Source of the DNA: Deltaproteobacteria bacterium
GTDB lineage: Bacteria > Desulfobacterota > GWC2-55-46
NCBI GenBank assembly: GCA_019912665.1
Contig: JAIOIE010000021.1
Span: 385,679 to 449,678 of the forward strand
Length of the DNA: 64,000 nucleotides
Direction: 5' to 3'
The notes under the pieces were generated by a model. The model saw only the letters and a list, made by a program, of their open reading frames with translations, was not told where the DNA came from and did not search any database. This document shows positions 43,799-53,473 of the stretch, piece by piece (within the stretch, counting starts at the first letter, position 1; every line of letters starts with the position of its first letter). A program made the position numbers and the translations under genes.

Positions 43799-44647
43799 AT
43801 GGAATTCGGCGGTTTCAGGATATTCTCCTTAAGCGACGGGTCTTTCAGGCTCGACGGCGGCGCCATGTTCGGCGTGGCCCCGAAAGCCATGTGGGAACCC
43901 CTCTGCCCTCCGGACGAGAAAAACCGCATACCCCTTTCGATAAGGCCGCTCCTCATACAGACCGGGAGCGAAAATATCCTCGTCGATACCGGCATAGGGG
44001 ACAAGGGAGATGCGCGCTTCAAATCCATTTACGCGGTGGACAGGGGCCGCACGCTCTCCGGGTCCCTTGAAGCCGTCGGGCTCTCCCCTTCGGATATCGA
44101 CATCGTCATCAATACGCACCTCCATTTCGACCACGCAGGCGGCAATACGGTTAAGGAGGGCGGTGTCTTGCGGCCCGCATTCCCGAATGCGCGCTATATC
44201 GTCCAGCGCGGGGAATGGGAAGCCGCCCTCAACCCGAACGAGAGGACCAGAGGAAGCTATTGTCCTGACGAATTCCTGCCCCTCATGGTGGCCGGGCAAC
44301 TGGAGCTTATCGAAGGCGGCGGTGAGGTCGTAAGCGGAGTATCCGTCATAAGGACAGGCGGGCACAACCGGGATAACCAGATCGTAAGCGTCTGCTCGGA
44401 GGGCTTGACCGCTGTTTTCACGGGAGACCTGATACCGACCACGAGGCATCTCCGCATCCCCTTCATAACAGCCTACGACCTTTTCCCTCTCGACACCCTG
44501 AAAGCCAAAAAGGAAATCCTCTCCGAGGCTGCCGAGAAGAGGTGGCTGCTAATATTCGAGCACGATCCGGAGACTGAAATGGGATATGTGCGATTTATGG
44601 GCAAGGACCCGGTGCTTGAAAAATTGAACAAACCGGAGCTTAGGTAA
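43799..44647 (+). CDS. Metallo-beta-lactamase-fold hydrolase
   Basis: Cytoplasmic protein of 282 residues with the MBL metal motif T-H-L-H-F-D-H-AGG near residue 105, a further His in GGHNRDNQIV, the bridging Asp in FTGDLIPT and a final His in IFEHDPETEMG. This is the zinc/iron MBL fold of the lactonase/glyoxalase-like branch (N-acyl homoserine lactonase-like proteins have the same layout), but the substrate cannot be told. GGAG lies upstream of the ATG. It stands alone, divergent from pyk. Confidence 0.85.
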   Translation: MEFGGFRIFSLSDGSFRLDGGAMFGVAPKAMWEPLCPPDEKNRIPLSIRPLLIQTGSENILVDTGIGDKGDARFKSIYAVDRGRTLSGSLEAVGLSPSDIDIVINTHLHFDHAGGNTVKEGGVLRPAFPNARYIVQRGEWEAALNPNERTRGSYCPDEFLPLMVAGQLELIEGGGEVVSGVSVIRTGGHNRDNQIVSVCSEGLTAVFTGDLIPTTRHLRIPFITAYDLFPLDTLKAKKEILSEAAEKRWLLIFEHDPETEMGYVRFMGKDPVLEKLNKPELR

Positions 44648-44819
44648 TTGCCTGAATAGGGCAGGTGCGAATCCACCCGTTCCCCTCCTGGCCTGCTTTT
44701 TTCATCTCCTGTGAACCTGATAGCCGGAGGATTTGCGCCATAAAGCAGCACTCCACATCGCGGTCCGCTTATGATATATTCCTTTTCGAGTGGTCCACGG
44801 ATAGCGGTAACGAAAGCTT

Positions 44820-45620
44820 ATGAAAAAATCCATCGTCATTATTAGCTTTCTTGTGTTCGCGTCTCTTCTTTCGATGATGGCGCGGGACTCGAGCGCGTCG
44901 GATGATGCCCTCCGGATAATCAAGCTGGGCGTCGGCTTTGATCTAAGCGTAGGCGACTACGGCGGACGCGAGGCTAGCGACATAGTGCAGGTGCCGGCCA
45001 CCGCCTCGTACGAAAGCGGCCCGCTCAGATTGAAGCTTATCATTCCCTTCAGGCAGGTAATCGGCCCCGGAAATGTGGTGCCTGCGGGGGTGAACGCAAT
45101 TCCTGTGGTGGGCAGAAGGTCTGGCAAGCGCCGGAGCGTTTCCGGCCTGGGCGACATGGTCGCCGGGGCGGCTTATAACGTGATGTACCTTCCGGAGCGT
45201 CAACTCCTCATCGACCTCGCCGTGAACGTGAAATTCCCGACTGCGGACGAGGCAACGGGCCTCGGCACGGGCGAAACCGATTACTCACTTCAGGTAGACG
45301 CGTCAACAGTGCAGAACGAATTATCACTTTTCGGCGCCATCGGATATGAGGCGTTCGGAAGCCCCGATGCCTTCACCTTGAAGAACGCTATTTTCATGAG
45401 GGCGGGCGGCAGCTATCCTTTGGCCGCTGATTCGGTCGTTGGCTTGATATTAGAGTGGCGGCAGTCCGCCTCGCCCGGACTCCCCTCGCCCCTGGAGACG
45501 ACCGTATCCGTGAGACGCAGGCTGTCCCCTGTGTTTGACCTGCACGGATACATCCTGAAAGGATGGTCCAAAGGCAGCCCCGACCTCGGGTTCGGCGTAA
45601 GTATCTCGCGTAGGATGTAG
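44820..45620 (+). CDS. Outer-membrane barrel protein, transporter-like
   Basis: A 266-residue protein with signal peptide (1-26, ending RDSSASDD), then repeating amphipathic strands (KLGVGFDLSVGDYG, LRLKLIIPFRQVIG, LLIDLAVNVKFPTADEATGLGTGETDYSLQVDAST) as in the phenol-degradation MetA-like transporter family of outer-membrane barrels. It ends in VSISRRM, not in the usual aromatic residue, which is odd for a barrel. Substrate unknown. Confidence 0.6.
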   Translation: MKKSIVIISFLVFASLLSMMARDSSASDDALRIIKLGVGFDLSVGDYGGREASDIVQVPATASYESGPLRLKLIIPFRQVIGPGNVVPAGVNAIPVVGRRSGKRRSVSGLGDMVAGAAYNVMYLPERQLLIDLAVNVKFPTADEATGLGTGETDYSLQVDASTVQNELSLFGAIGYEAFGSPDAFTLKNAIFMRAGGSYPLAADSVVGLILEWRQSASPGLPSPLETTVSVRRRLSPVFDLHGYILKGWSKGSPDLGFGVSISRRM

Positions 45621-45780
45621 AAGAGCACGCGGCAGGCCTGCAATCCCTGGCGAAACTCCGGCCCTGCAGCCCGCCTTCACACGATTCCGCCCCTTCCTCT
45701 GGCTTCTTTTTTCTGGTCATGCTCCCCTCCTATGAGCTATAATTAGTAGTTAAATCAAGCTTAAAGACGGCTATAAAGGC

Positions 45781-48603
45781 ATGGCGAGAAAAAAGACAGG
45801 GAAGGCCGAGGCCATCTCCTTCGAGGCCCCGCTCCCCCTTGACAGGGACGAGCTGGTGATTGAGGGGCTGAAGCAGAACAATCTCAAGAACATCTCGGTC
45901 CGCATCCCGCATAACCTCATAACGACCATAGTTGGCCCGAGCGGGTCCGGGAAGTCCTCGCTCGCCTTCGATACCCTTTTCGCGGAGGGGCGCTGGAGGT
46001 TCATAGAATCGCTCTCCACATATACGAGGCTCTTCCTCGAAAGGATGGACAGGCCGGACGTGGACGCCATAAGGAACATCCGGCCCGCGATCGCGGTCGA
46101 ACAGAAAAACCCTGTCCGCGGAAGCCGCTCGACAGTCGGCACATCGACCGAGCTTAACGACTACCTGCGCCTCCTTTTTTCCAGGGCCGGCAGGCTCCAC
46201 TGCCCCATCTGCGGGCATCCTGTCAGCCCAGGCGGCCCGGGCCATGCCGCTGACGAGCTCCTTTCCAAATACGAAGGCGAGCGCGCCTACATAGGTTTCA
46301 ACCTCCCCCTGAACGGCAGGACGCCCGAGGAGGCCGCCTCCATGCTCCTCCAGAAGGGCTTCATACGCGTTAGAACGGGCTCGGAGATAATCGACATATC
46401 CGAAGGGATTCCAGGCGGGCTCAAGGGCCGCCTGGGGGTGGTGGCGGACAGGCTCGTACTTAAGGAAGCCGAGAGGCAAAGGCTCACCGAGGCCCTTGAG
46501 ACCGCCTTCAGGGAAGGAAACGGCTCTGCCTGGGCCCTTTTGCCTGAAAAAGGCGAGGAGGCGTTTTCAAAAGAGCCTTGCTGCCGTAACTGCGGGGCCA
46601 GGGTGGAGAGGCCCACGCCCATCTCCCTCTCCTTCAACCACCCGGTGGGCGCCTGCCCGGAGTGCAAGGGCTTCGGAAATGTGCTCCGCTTTGACGAGGC
46701 CAAGGTCGTGCCTGATAAGTCCCTTACGCTCCGCGAAGGCGCTATCGAGCCCTGGACAAAGCCGTCATACAGGTGGTGGCACGAGGAGCTTATAAAGCAC
46801 GCGCCGCGCCACGGTGTCGATATCGACAAGCCTTTCGGGAAGCTTACGGCCGGGGAGCGGGATATCGTCTTTGGCGGCGCGACAGGCTTCGAGGGGATAG
46901 AGGAGTTCTTTGATTACCTGGAGAGCAAGAAATACAAGCTCCACATAAAGGTCTTCAGCTCCCGCTACAAGGGGCAGGTCACCTGTTCCGCCTGCAAGGG
47001 AACGAGGCTCAAGAAAGAGGCGCTCTCATTGAAGGTCGGGGGGCTCGACATTGCGGAGGCGAGCGCCCTGACCATAAAGGAAGCCCTCTCGTTCTTTTCA
47101 TCCCTCGAGCTTGCCCCCTTCGAGGCGTCGGTCTCGGAGGAGGTCCTAAGGCAGATACGGACCAAGCTCGAATTCCTCAGCCAGACCGGGCTCGGCTACA
47201 TAACCCTGGACAGGCTCACCAAGACCCTCTCCGGCGGGGAGGCGCAGAGGGTTACCATCGCTACCCAGCTCGCATCCTCGCTCTCCGGGGTCCTTTACAT
47301 ACTCGACGAGCCATCCATAGGGCTCCACCCGGTCGACATAGACCTGCTTACAAATCAGTTGAAGCGGCTTTCCTCGATGGGGAATACCGTCGTCACGGTC
47401 GAGCACGACCCATCTATGATAATAAAATCCGACCATATAATAGAGCTCGGCCCCGGCGCGGGCGAAAAAGGCGGGCGCGTGGTCTGGGCCGGCCCCACGG
47501 GAGAATTCCTCAAAGAGGCGCGCACCCTTACAGCCGATTACCTCTCGGGCCGGGAGACCATACATGTGCCCAGATGGAGGAGGAAGGGGAGCGGCAGGTC
47601 GCTCGTCATCAGGGGCGCATCGGGCAATAACCTGAAATCCGTTGACCTCACAATGCCTCTAAAGACCCTGACCTGCGTTACCGGGGTTTCAGGCTCAGGA
47701 AAGAGCACGCTCATAGTGGACACGCTCTACGCGGTGCTCGCCGCGCACTTCGGCGAGAAGTCAGAGCCGCCGCTACCGTACTCGTCCGTGCAGGGCCTCG
47801 ACAGGATTTCGGGCGTTAAGCTCATCGACCAGAGCCCCATAGGGAGGACCCCGCGCTCGAACCCTCTCACCTACATCGGGGGCTTCGACGATATACGTAA
47901 GATATTCGCCGGCCTCTCCTCTGCCCGCGCAATGGGCCTTTCACCCGGCGACTTCTCCTTCAACGTCCCCGGCGGCAGGTGCGAATCGTGCAAGGGAGAG
48001 GGGGTGGAAAAGCTTGAGATGTACTTCCTCCCTGACGTATACGTGAAATGCGCGGTATGCCGGGGCAGGAGGTACAAGGGCCACGTCCTCGATGTGAAAT
48101 ACAGGGGAAAAAGCATATACGATGTACTTGAGGCCACGTTCGAAGACGCTATGGGCCTTTTCCCGAACGAGCCCGCGCTCCAGAGGAAGTTTTCGGTCCT
48201 GAAGGAAGTGGGGCTCGGATACCTGAAGCTCGGCCAGAGCGCGACCACCCTTTCCGGAGGCGAGGCCCAGCGACTGAAAATCGCCAGGGAGCTTGTAGAG
48301 GAGTCCTCGGGTGACGTCCTTTACATCCTGGATGAGCCGACCACCGGCCTCCATATGGACGATGTGAAGAAGCTCCTTGCCGTGCTCGGAAGGCTCGTGG
48401 ATTCCGGAAACTCCGTCCTCATGATAGAGCATAATCTCGACTGCATGAAGACGGCCGACCATATAATTGACCTCGGTCCGGCAGGAGGAGAGGCAGGGGG
48501 CCAGGTAGTGGCTGCCGGCTCGCCCGAGGAGGTCGCAATTCAATCCCGTAGCATCACAGCGAAATACCTGAGAAAGGCCCTGCAGAAGAACGCACCCTTT
48601 TAA
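45781..48603 (+). CDS. uvrA: Excinuclease ABC subunit A, divergent type
   Basis: DNA-damage recognition ATPase of nucleotide excision repair (940 residues). First Walker A GPSGSGKSS at 52-60, two zinc sites (CPICG near 141 and CRNCG near 262; CSACKG near 404), signature TLSGGEAQRVTIATQ, second Walker A GVSGSGKST, third zinc finger CESCKG...CAVCRG and second signature TLSGGEAQRLKIARE. After Walker A it has AVEQKNPVRGSRSTVGTSTEL where canonical UvrA has IDQKTTSRNPRSTVGTVTEI, so it belongs to a divergent branch and may be a second paralogue. No uvrB or uvrC in the window. Confidence 0.9.
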   Translation: MARKKTGKAEAISFEAPLPLDRDELVIEGLKQNNLKNISVRIPHNLITTIVGPSGSGKSSLAFDTLFAEGRWRFIESLSTYTRLFLERMDRPDVDAIRNIRPAIAVEQKNPVRGSRSTVGTSTELNDYLRLLFSRAGRLHCPICGHPVSPGGPGHAADELLSKYEGERAYIGFNLPLNGRTPEEAASMLLQKGFIRVRTGSEIIDISEGIPGGLKGRLGVVADRLVLKEAERQRLTEALETAFREGNGSAWALLPEKGEEAFSKEPCCRNCGARVERPTPISLSFNHPVGACPECKGFGNVLRFDEAKVVPDKSLTLREGAIEPWTKPSYRWWHEELIKHAPRHGVDIDKPFGKLTAGERDIVFGGATGFEGIEEFFDYLESKKYKLHIKVFSSRYKGQVTCSACKGTRLKKEALSLKVGGLDIAEASALTIKEALSFFSSLELAPFEASVSEEVLRQIRTKLEFLSQTGLGYITLDRLTKTLSGGEAQRVTIATQLASSLSGVLYILDEPSIGLHPVDIDLLTNQLKRLSSMGNTVVTVEHDPSMIIKSDHIIELGPGAGEKGGRVVWAGPTGEFLKEARTLTADYLSGRETIHVPRWRRKGSGRSLVIRGASGNNLKSVDLTMPLKTLTCVTGVSGSGKSTLIVDTLYAVLAAHFGEKSEPPLPYSSVQGLDRISGVKLIDQSPIGRTPRSNPLTYIGGFDDIRKIFAGLSSARAMGLSPGDFSFNVPGGRCESCKGEGVEKLEMYFLPDVYVKCAVCRGRRYKGHVLDVKYRGKSIYDVLEATFEDAMGLFPNEPALQRKFSVLKEVGLGYLKLGQSATTLSGGEAQRLKIARELVEESSGDVLYILDEPTTGLHMDDVKKLLAVLGRLVDSGNSVLMIEHNLDCMKTADHIIDLGPAGGEAGGQVVAAGSPEEVAIQSRSITAKYLRKALQKNAPF

Positions 48604-48830
48604 AGCCCGTGCGGCTCAAGTCCGTCCCGAAAATTCCGATGTAAAACAAGGCCCCCGGTTTCGTTTCCATATTCATCCGGAATCCGTGCCTCAACTCACA
48701 TACTCCTTTCACAAATGTGCGTATGCTGTTATTCCGAAAGGGGTGGCAGATTCGGCCAGAGCAGCCGGATTTTTCTGCAAAAACCGGGAATTCAGGCGTT
48801 TTTCAGAGGCGAGCCGGGCAGGCATTTTCC

Positions 48831-48859
48831 TTGACAGTGCGATTGTACGCGGGTAAGAT
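48831..48859 (+). promoter_or_regulatory. Promoter of the radical SAM gene
   Basis: TTGACA (48831-48836), 17 bases, TAAGAT (48854-48859), 33 bases before the ATG. Confidence 0.7.
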
Positions 48860-48892
48860 GAATGGCATTCATGTGGAAAAGGACTACTTCTA

Positions 48893-50398
48893 ATGCGAAA
48901 AATCGTCTTCATCGAGCCTAACCCGCCGGATTTCCACATTTTTACGAGAATGCCCCTTCCGAGGCTAGGCACGGTGCTCCTCGGTACCAGGCTCCGGCAA
49001 AGCGGCTATGAGGTGAAAAGCTACGTCGAATCCGTCGGAGAGCTCGATCTCAAGGACGTCCTGAGCGCCGACCTGGTCTGTATTTCCACCATCACTTCGA
49101 CATCCAGCAGGTCTTACGAAATAGCCAAGCTCGTGAGGAAAGCCGGGATACCCGTTGCCATGGGCGGCCCCCATGTCACATACCTCCCGGAGGAGGCCCT
49201 CCAGTACGCTGATTACGTGCTCCGCGGCGAGGCTGACGACGTCATAGTTGACTTCATAAAGGCGCTCGAGACCGGAAAAGGGCTCGACAAGATAGCCGGG
49301 CTTTCGTATTACAAGGACGGCGCCATAAAGCACAACTCTACCGCGCCCTTCTGCAAGGACCTCGACACGCTCCCTGCCCCGGACTTCAGCCTCATAAGCG
49401 GCATGGAGACGGAGAACATAAGGAAGCTCACCATAGCGCCGATCATGACTTCGAGGGGTTGCCCTTATGATTGCAGCTTCTGCTCGGTCACCGGCATGTT
49501 CGGCCAGAAATACAGGTTCAGGAGCAAGGAACGGGTCATAGAGGAGCTCGAGAACCACAGGAAGTACGGCGGGAACTGGGTCTTCTTCTACGACGACAAC
49601 TTCTGCGCCCACAAGAAGAGGACCAAGGAACTCCTCTCGACTATGATCGAAAAAAGACTCACGCCCAATTGGACGGCCCAGGTGCGTGTGGAGATAGCGA
49701 AGGACCAGGAGCTACTGGACCTCATGCGGAAATCGAAATGCCACACCGTCTACATAGGGCTCGAGTCCATAAACCCGCAGACCCTCAAGCTCTACAATAA
49801 GCAGCAGTCGGTCGAGGACATTACGAACTGCATAAGGACGCTCCACAAGAACGGCATAAGGATACACGGCATGTTCGTCTTCGGCTCGGACCAGGACACG
49901 ACCGACACCATCGCCGAGACAGTGAGGTTCGCGAAGAAGAACGACCTCGAATCGGTCCAGTTCCTTATACTTACGCCGCTACCCGGCACTAAATGCTACA
50001 GGGATCTCGAGAGCGAGGGGCGCATCATCAGCAAGGACTGGAGCCTCTATGACGCGCACCACGTTGTCTTCGAGCCCAAGCTCATGAGCTACTACGAGCT
50101 TCAGACCGAGACCATGAGGGCGACGAAGGAATTCTATTCGCTCTGGCAGATAGCGAGGAGGGCCGCGCGTTTCGACCTCTTCAACGTCGGCATAAAGACC
50201 TACGGCCACAGCCTCACCAAGAAGTGGATAAAGAACAACCAGTACTTCGTCGAGTACACCAGGGCCCTCACCAGCGCGGGCAAGAAGATAGAGCTTGCGG
50301 CCAAAAAGACCGCAGAGGACGTAAAAGAGAAGTTCCGGCAGATAGAGCTTGCCGGCGGCGTCCCCGGACAGAGCGCCGGGTCCCCGTACAACCGCTGA
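48893..50398 (+). CDS. B12-binding-domain radical SAM enzyme
   Basis: A 501-residue protein. Residues 1-140 form a cobalamin-binding-like Rossmann domain with PLPRLGTVLLGTRLRQSGYEV and GGPHVTYLPEEAL, but without the classical DxHxxG, so B12 binding is likely base-off by another residue. The radical SAM cluster motif is C190-x3-C194-x2-C197 (SRGCPYDCSFCSV), followed by FYDDNFC and IGLESIN. The C-terminal 110 residues are helical and charged. This architecture includes BchE, HpnJ/HpnP-like and many methylases. The product is unknown. It is followed by mltD after eight bases. Confidence 0.85.
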   Translation: MRKIVFIEPNPPDFHIFTRMPLPRLGTVLLGTRLRQSGYEVKSYVESVGELDLKDVLSADLVCISTITSTSSRSYEIAKLVRKAGIPVAMGGPHVTYLPEEALQYADYVLRGEADDVIVDFIKALETGKGLDKIAGLSYYKDGAIKHNSTAPFCKDLDTLPAPDFSLISGMETENIRKLTIAPIMTSRGCPYDCSFCSVTGMFGQKYRFRSKERVIEELENHRKYGGNWVFFYDDNFCAHKKRTKELLSTMIEKRLTPNWTAQVRVEIAKDQELLDLMRKSKCHTVYIGLESINPQTLKLYNKQQSVEDITNCIRTLHKNGIRIHGMFVFGSDQDTTDTIAETVRFAKKNDLESVQFLILTPLPGTKCYRDLESEGRIISKDWSLYDAHHVVFEPKLMSYYELQTETMRATKEFYSLWQIARRAARFDLFNVGIKTYGHSLTKKWIKNNQYFVEYTRALTSAGKKIELAAKKTAEDVKEKFRQIELAGGVPGQSAGSPYNR

Positions 50399-50405
50399 AG
50401 GTGCC

Positions 50406-51833
50406 ATGATAAGACCGACTCTCCTTGCCGCCGCGCTCTCGTTGACGTTCTTCGCCGCCCCCTCGTCGGCTTCGACCCCGGACGCAGGCTTGCAGGCCGT
50501 GACCGAAGGGGAATCGCAATTCGCTTCCCTTATCCAGGATACATCCCAGCCGCTCTCAAATGAGGCGCTCTCCGCGCGCGCCGGGCAGAATTTCCAGAGC
50601 ATCGCCCCCTTAAGGTATGCTTACGCGCTGCCCTCTTGCGGCACCGGCTCTGAAGCAGGGATAATCCATTATGATTACACCGATTCCGCGCCCGAGGTGA
50701 AAGCGCCCTCTTGCCAGGCGGCCGGCCCGGTTGCCGCCGGCCACGCCCTGCCCCCGTTCCTCGTGGCCGAGGCCTCGATAGAGGAGGCGATGGAAGCCGG
50801 AGAAGTGCCCGGCCTTCCGGAAATCCCCATCGTGGTCAACAAGAACGTCGAATCCTTCATAAGATACTTTCAGACGAACGGGCGGAAGCACTTTGAAAAA
50901 TGGCTCGACCGGAGCGCGGAGTACATGCACATGCTCCAGGGGATACTCCGCGAGAACGGCCTCCCCGAAGACCTCTCCTACATAGCATTGATAGAGAGCG
51001 GGCTAAACCCGACCGTAAGGTCCCACGCGAACGCCGTGGGCATGTGGCAGTTCATAAAGGGCACGGCCGTAAGGTACGGCCTCAGGGTGGACTGGTGGAT
51101 AGACGAGAGGAGGGACCCTGAGAAGGCCACATACGCGGCGGCCAGCTATCTTAAGAACCTTTACGGTATGTTCGGCTCGTGGTACCTCGCGGCTGCAAGC
51201 TACAATGCCGGAGAGGGAAGGGTCGCCAGGGCCATAAAGAAGCAGGGCACAGAAGACTTCTGGGAGCTCGCCAGCAGGAAAAAGGCCCTTCACAGGGAGA
51301 CGAGGGAATACGTGCCCAAGTACCTTGCCGCCCTTACGATAGCCAAGGACCCGGAACTCTACGGCTTCAGCCCGGTCGTCTTCACGGAAGGGCTCCGTTA
51401 TGACAAGGTCCCGGTGAAACAGGCAACCGACCTCCGTGTAATCGCCTCAGCGGCCGGCACGACTGTCGAGGAGATAAGGGAGCTGAACCCCGAGCTTCTA
51501 CGCTGGTTCACCCCGCCCGACTACCCCGGCTACCAGGTAAAGATACCTGCGGGCAGTGCCGAGATGTTCATGGAGAACATGAAGAAGGTCCCGCCTGCCA
51601 AGAGGGTCTCTTTCGTACGGCATAAGATAAAGCGCGGCGAAACGCTTGGCAGGATAGCAGCCAAATACAGGACCGAGATAAAGCCCATAATTCACCTTAA
51701 CGAGAACCTCAACCCAAAGAGGCTCAGGCCCGGCACAGTTATAATGATACCGGTCAGGGCCGACCGCAGCGCGTCGATTGACAGCCCCTTTGCGGCAATC
51801 GAAGCGGTAACCGTTACGGAGCCGCAGGGCTGA
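50406..51833 (+). CDS. mltD: Membrane-bound lytic transglycosylase D with LysM
   Basis: Peptidoglycan-cleaving enzyme of 475 residues. Signal peptide 1-22 (SSAST), a variable linker, then the SLT domain: ALIESGLNPTVRSHANAVGMWQFIKGTAVRYGL near 195-230 with catalytic Glu in IESG, and AAASYNAGEGRVARAI. One LysM module near the end (RHKIKRGETLGRIAAKYRTEI...RPGTVIMIPV) binds glycan. The start ATG at 50406 is chosen for its AAGGTG and signal peptide. An open frame back to 50349 overlaps the previous gene. Confidence 0.92.
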   Translation: MIRPTLLAAALSLTFFAAPSSASTPDAGLQAVTEGESQFASLIQDTSQPLSNEALSARAGQNFQSIAPLRYAYALPSCGTGSEAGIIHYDYTDSAPEVKAPSCQAAGPVAAGHALPPFLVAEASIEEAMEAGEVPGLPEIPIVVNKNVESFIRYFQTNGRKHFEKWLDRSAEYMHMLQGILRENGLPEDLSYIALIESGLNPTVRSHANAVGMWQFIKGTAVRYGLRVDWWIDERRDPEKATYAAASYLKNLYGMFGSWYLAAASYNAGEGRVARAIKKQGTEDFWELASRKKALHRETREYVPKYLAALTIAKDPELYGFSPVVFTEGLRYDKVPVKQATDLRVIASAAGTTVEEIRELNPELLRWFTPPDYPGYQVKIPAGSAEMFMENMKKVPPAKRVSFVRHKIKRGETLGRIAAKYRTEIKPIIHLNENLNPKRLRPGTVIMIPVRADRSASIDSPFAAIEAVTVTEPQG

Positions 51834-51971
51834 TTTTCGTTCCCGGCCTTTCGTGAGTCAACCGAAGCGCTCTCTTCTCCCTTCAGACAGGTTATATCTT
51901 CACACTTCCGCACCTCTTCCCCATTTACATGAAAGCCTTATGGTGATATGTTTTACACTATAATAAAGTTG

Positions 51972-52049
51972 AGGCAACCTCTAAAAATTAGAGATTTTTT
52001 CCCGCGATCAAGGAAGGCCGGGGAAAAGATCAATTTTTAGAGATTGCCT
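51972..52049. repeat. Dispersed repeat family B, copy 4 (medium)
   Basis: Ends AGGCAACCTCTAAAAATT and AATTTTTAGAGATTGCCT, with CCCGCGATCAAGGAAGGCCGGGGAAAAGATC inside. It lacks the AT-rich centre. This copy lies 140 bases after mltD and 15 bases before the moeA start, so here the repeat abuts a start rather than a stop. Confidence 0.85.
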
Positions 52050-52063
52050 TGAAAGGGTGTATC

Positions 52064-53302
52064 ATGATCTCCGTAAGAGAAGCCCTCGAAACCATACTCA
52101 GGGAAATAAGGCCGCTCGGAGTTGAGAGCGTCCCGGTTGAGCAGGCGCTCGGCAGGGTGCTCGGTGAGGACATCAAGGCCAGGGGCGGCAACCCTCCCTG
52201 GGACAACTCCGCCATGGACGGCTACGCGCTACGCGCTGCCGACACTGCCGGCGCTTCGCCGGAAAAGCCGGTCAGGCTTAAGGTGCTCTACGACCTGCCG
52301 GCAGGCCAGACGCCCAGGGGGCCTGTCGCGGGAGGGGCCGCTGTCCGCATCATGACCGGCGCGCCCGTGCCACAGGGGGCCGATTCGGTTGTAATGGTCG
52401 AGAGGACCCAGCCGGGCGACGGATTCGTGCTCGTAAAGGCGCAGGCGAGGCCAGGCGATAACATAAGACGCCAGGGCGAGGACTTCAAGGCTGGCGAGAC
52501 AGTAATGGGGAAAGGCGCGCTCATACGCCCCTCAGAGGTGAGCATGCTCGCTACGGTCGGCGTGCCGTTCGTCTTCGTGCACAAAAGGCCCCGCGTAGCC
52601 GTCATATCTACCGGCGACGAGCTCTCGGACATATTCGAGGCCCCGGGCTTCGGAAAGATAACTAACAGCAACGGCTACGCGCTCTCCGCGCTCGTGACGG
52701 CTGTCGGCGCCGCGCCTGTACAACTTGGCATTGCGAGGGACACGAGGGAAAGCCTCCGCGAAAAGCTCGAGCTCGCGATGGCTGCCGACTGCATCGTATC
52801 CTCGGGCGGCGTTTCGGTCGGCGACTACGATTTCGTGAAGGACGTACTCAAGGAAATGGGCTCGTCAATGATCTTCTGGAAGGTGGCCATGAAGCCCGGG
52901 AAACCCCTCGCCTTCGGCGTTATCGGCGGAAAGCCCGCGTTCGGCCTTCCGGGTAATCCTGTATCCTCGATGGTGGCTTTCGAGCAGTTCGTAAGGCCGT
53001 CGTTACTCAAGATGTGCGGAAGGAAGGACCTCTTCAGGCGGGCGTTCGAGGCGCGCATAACAAAAGACCTGAAGATCAAGCCCGGCAGGATGAACTTCAT
53101 AAGGGCCGAGCTATCCCTCGAGGACGGAGCCTTTATTGCCACCCCGCTTGACGGCCAGGGCTCGGGCATGATATCCACCATGGTCAGGGCCAACTCCTTC
53201 ATAATAGTGCCTGAGGGCTCCGAGGGATTCAGGGCCGGAGAGACTGTAAAGGTACAGCCCTTTGACGAGGCCGTCCTCGGAAGCGCGCTCCCCGCCTGTT
53301 GA
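52064..53302 (+). CDS. moeA: Molybdopterin molybdenumtransferase
   Basis: Inserts molybdenum (or tungsten) into molybdopterin. 412 residues from the ATG at 52064 (AAAGGG upstream; TTG at 52049 possible). NPPWDNSAMDGYALRAAD, IMTGAPVPQGADSVVMVE, the MoaB-like core with STGDELSD and NSNGYALSALV, SSGGVSVGDYDFVK, and KPAFGLPGNPVSSMV are all diagnostic. A repeat separates it from mltD, and mtnA follows after a family A repeat. Confidence 0.95.
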   Translation: MISVREALETILREIRPLGVESVPVEQALGRVLGEDIKARGGNPPWDNSAMDGYALRAADTAGASPEKPVRLKVLYDLPAGQTPRGPVAGGAAVRIMTGAPVPQGADSVVMVERTQPGDGFVLVKAQARPGDNIRRQGEDFKAGETVMGKGALIRPSEVSMLATVGVPFVFVHKRPRVAVISTGDELSDIFEAPGFGKITNSNGYALSALVTAVGAAPVQLGIARDTRESLREKLELAMAADCIVSSGGVSVGDYDFVKDVLKEMGSSMIFWKVAMKPGKPLAFGVIGGKPAFGLPGNPVSSMVAFEQFVRPSLLKMCGRKDLFRRAFEARITKDLKIKPGRMNFIRAELSLEDGAFIATPLDGQGSGMISTMVRANSFIIVPEGSEGFRAGETVKVQPFDEAVLGSALPAC

Positions 53303-53334
53303 TACAACAGATTACATGGAACTCAAATCACATT

Positions 53335-53458
53335 CAGGCTGCTTAAAAAGCTCAAGATGCAAGGAGTCGAAAAACGAGGAATGAGGCGTACTTTTATTGT
53401 ACGCCGGAGTGTCCAATTTTGAAGACGACGCAGCAGATTGGGTTTTTTCATCCGCCTG
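53335..53458. repeat. Dispersed repeat family A, copy 2
   Basis: About 124 bases with more than 85 percent identity by eye to 6983-7103, including CAAGGAGTCGAAAAA, GAGGAATGAGGCGTAC and GAAGACGACGC. The end differs (CATCCGCCTG). It lies between moeA and mtnA, 16 bases before the mtnA start. Confidence 0.85.
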
Positions 53459-53473
53459 CATACGGAGAATGAG

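Noticed and set aside
44655-44705. tRNA-like GTGCGAATCCAC stretch
   Set aside because: Only a T-arm-like string is present. No acceptor, D or anticodon stems can be drawn.
52049-52064. TTG start for moeA five codons upstream
   Set aside because: It begins inside the terminal inverted repeat of a family B copy, and the ATG at 52064 has the better ribosome site.
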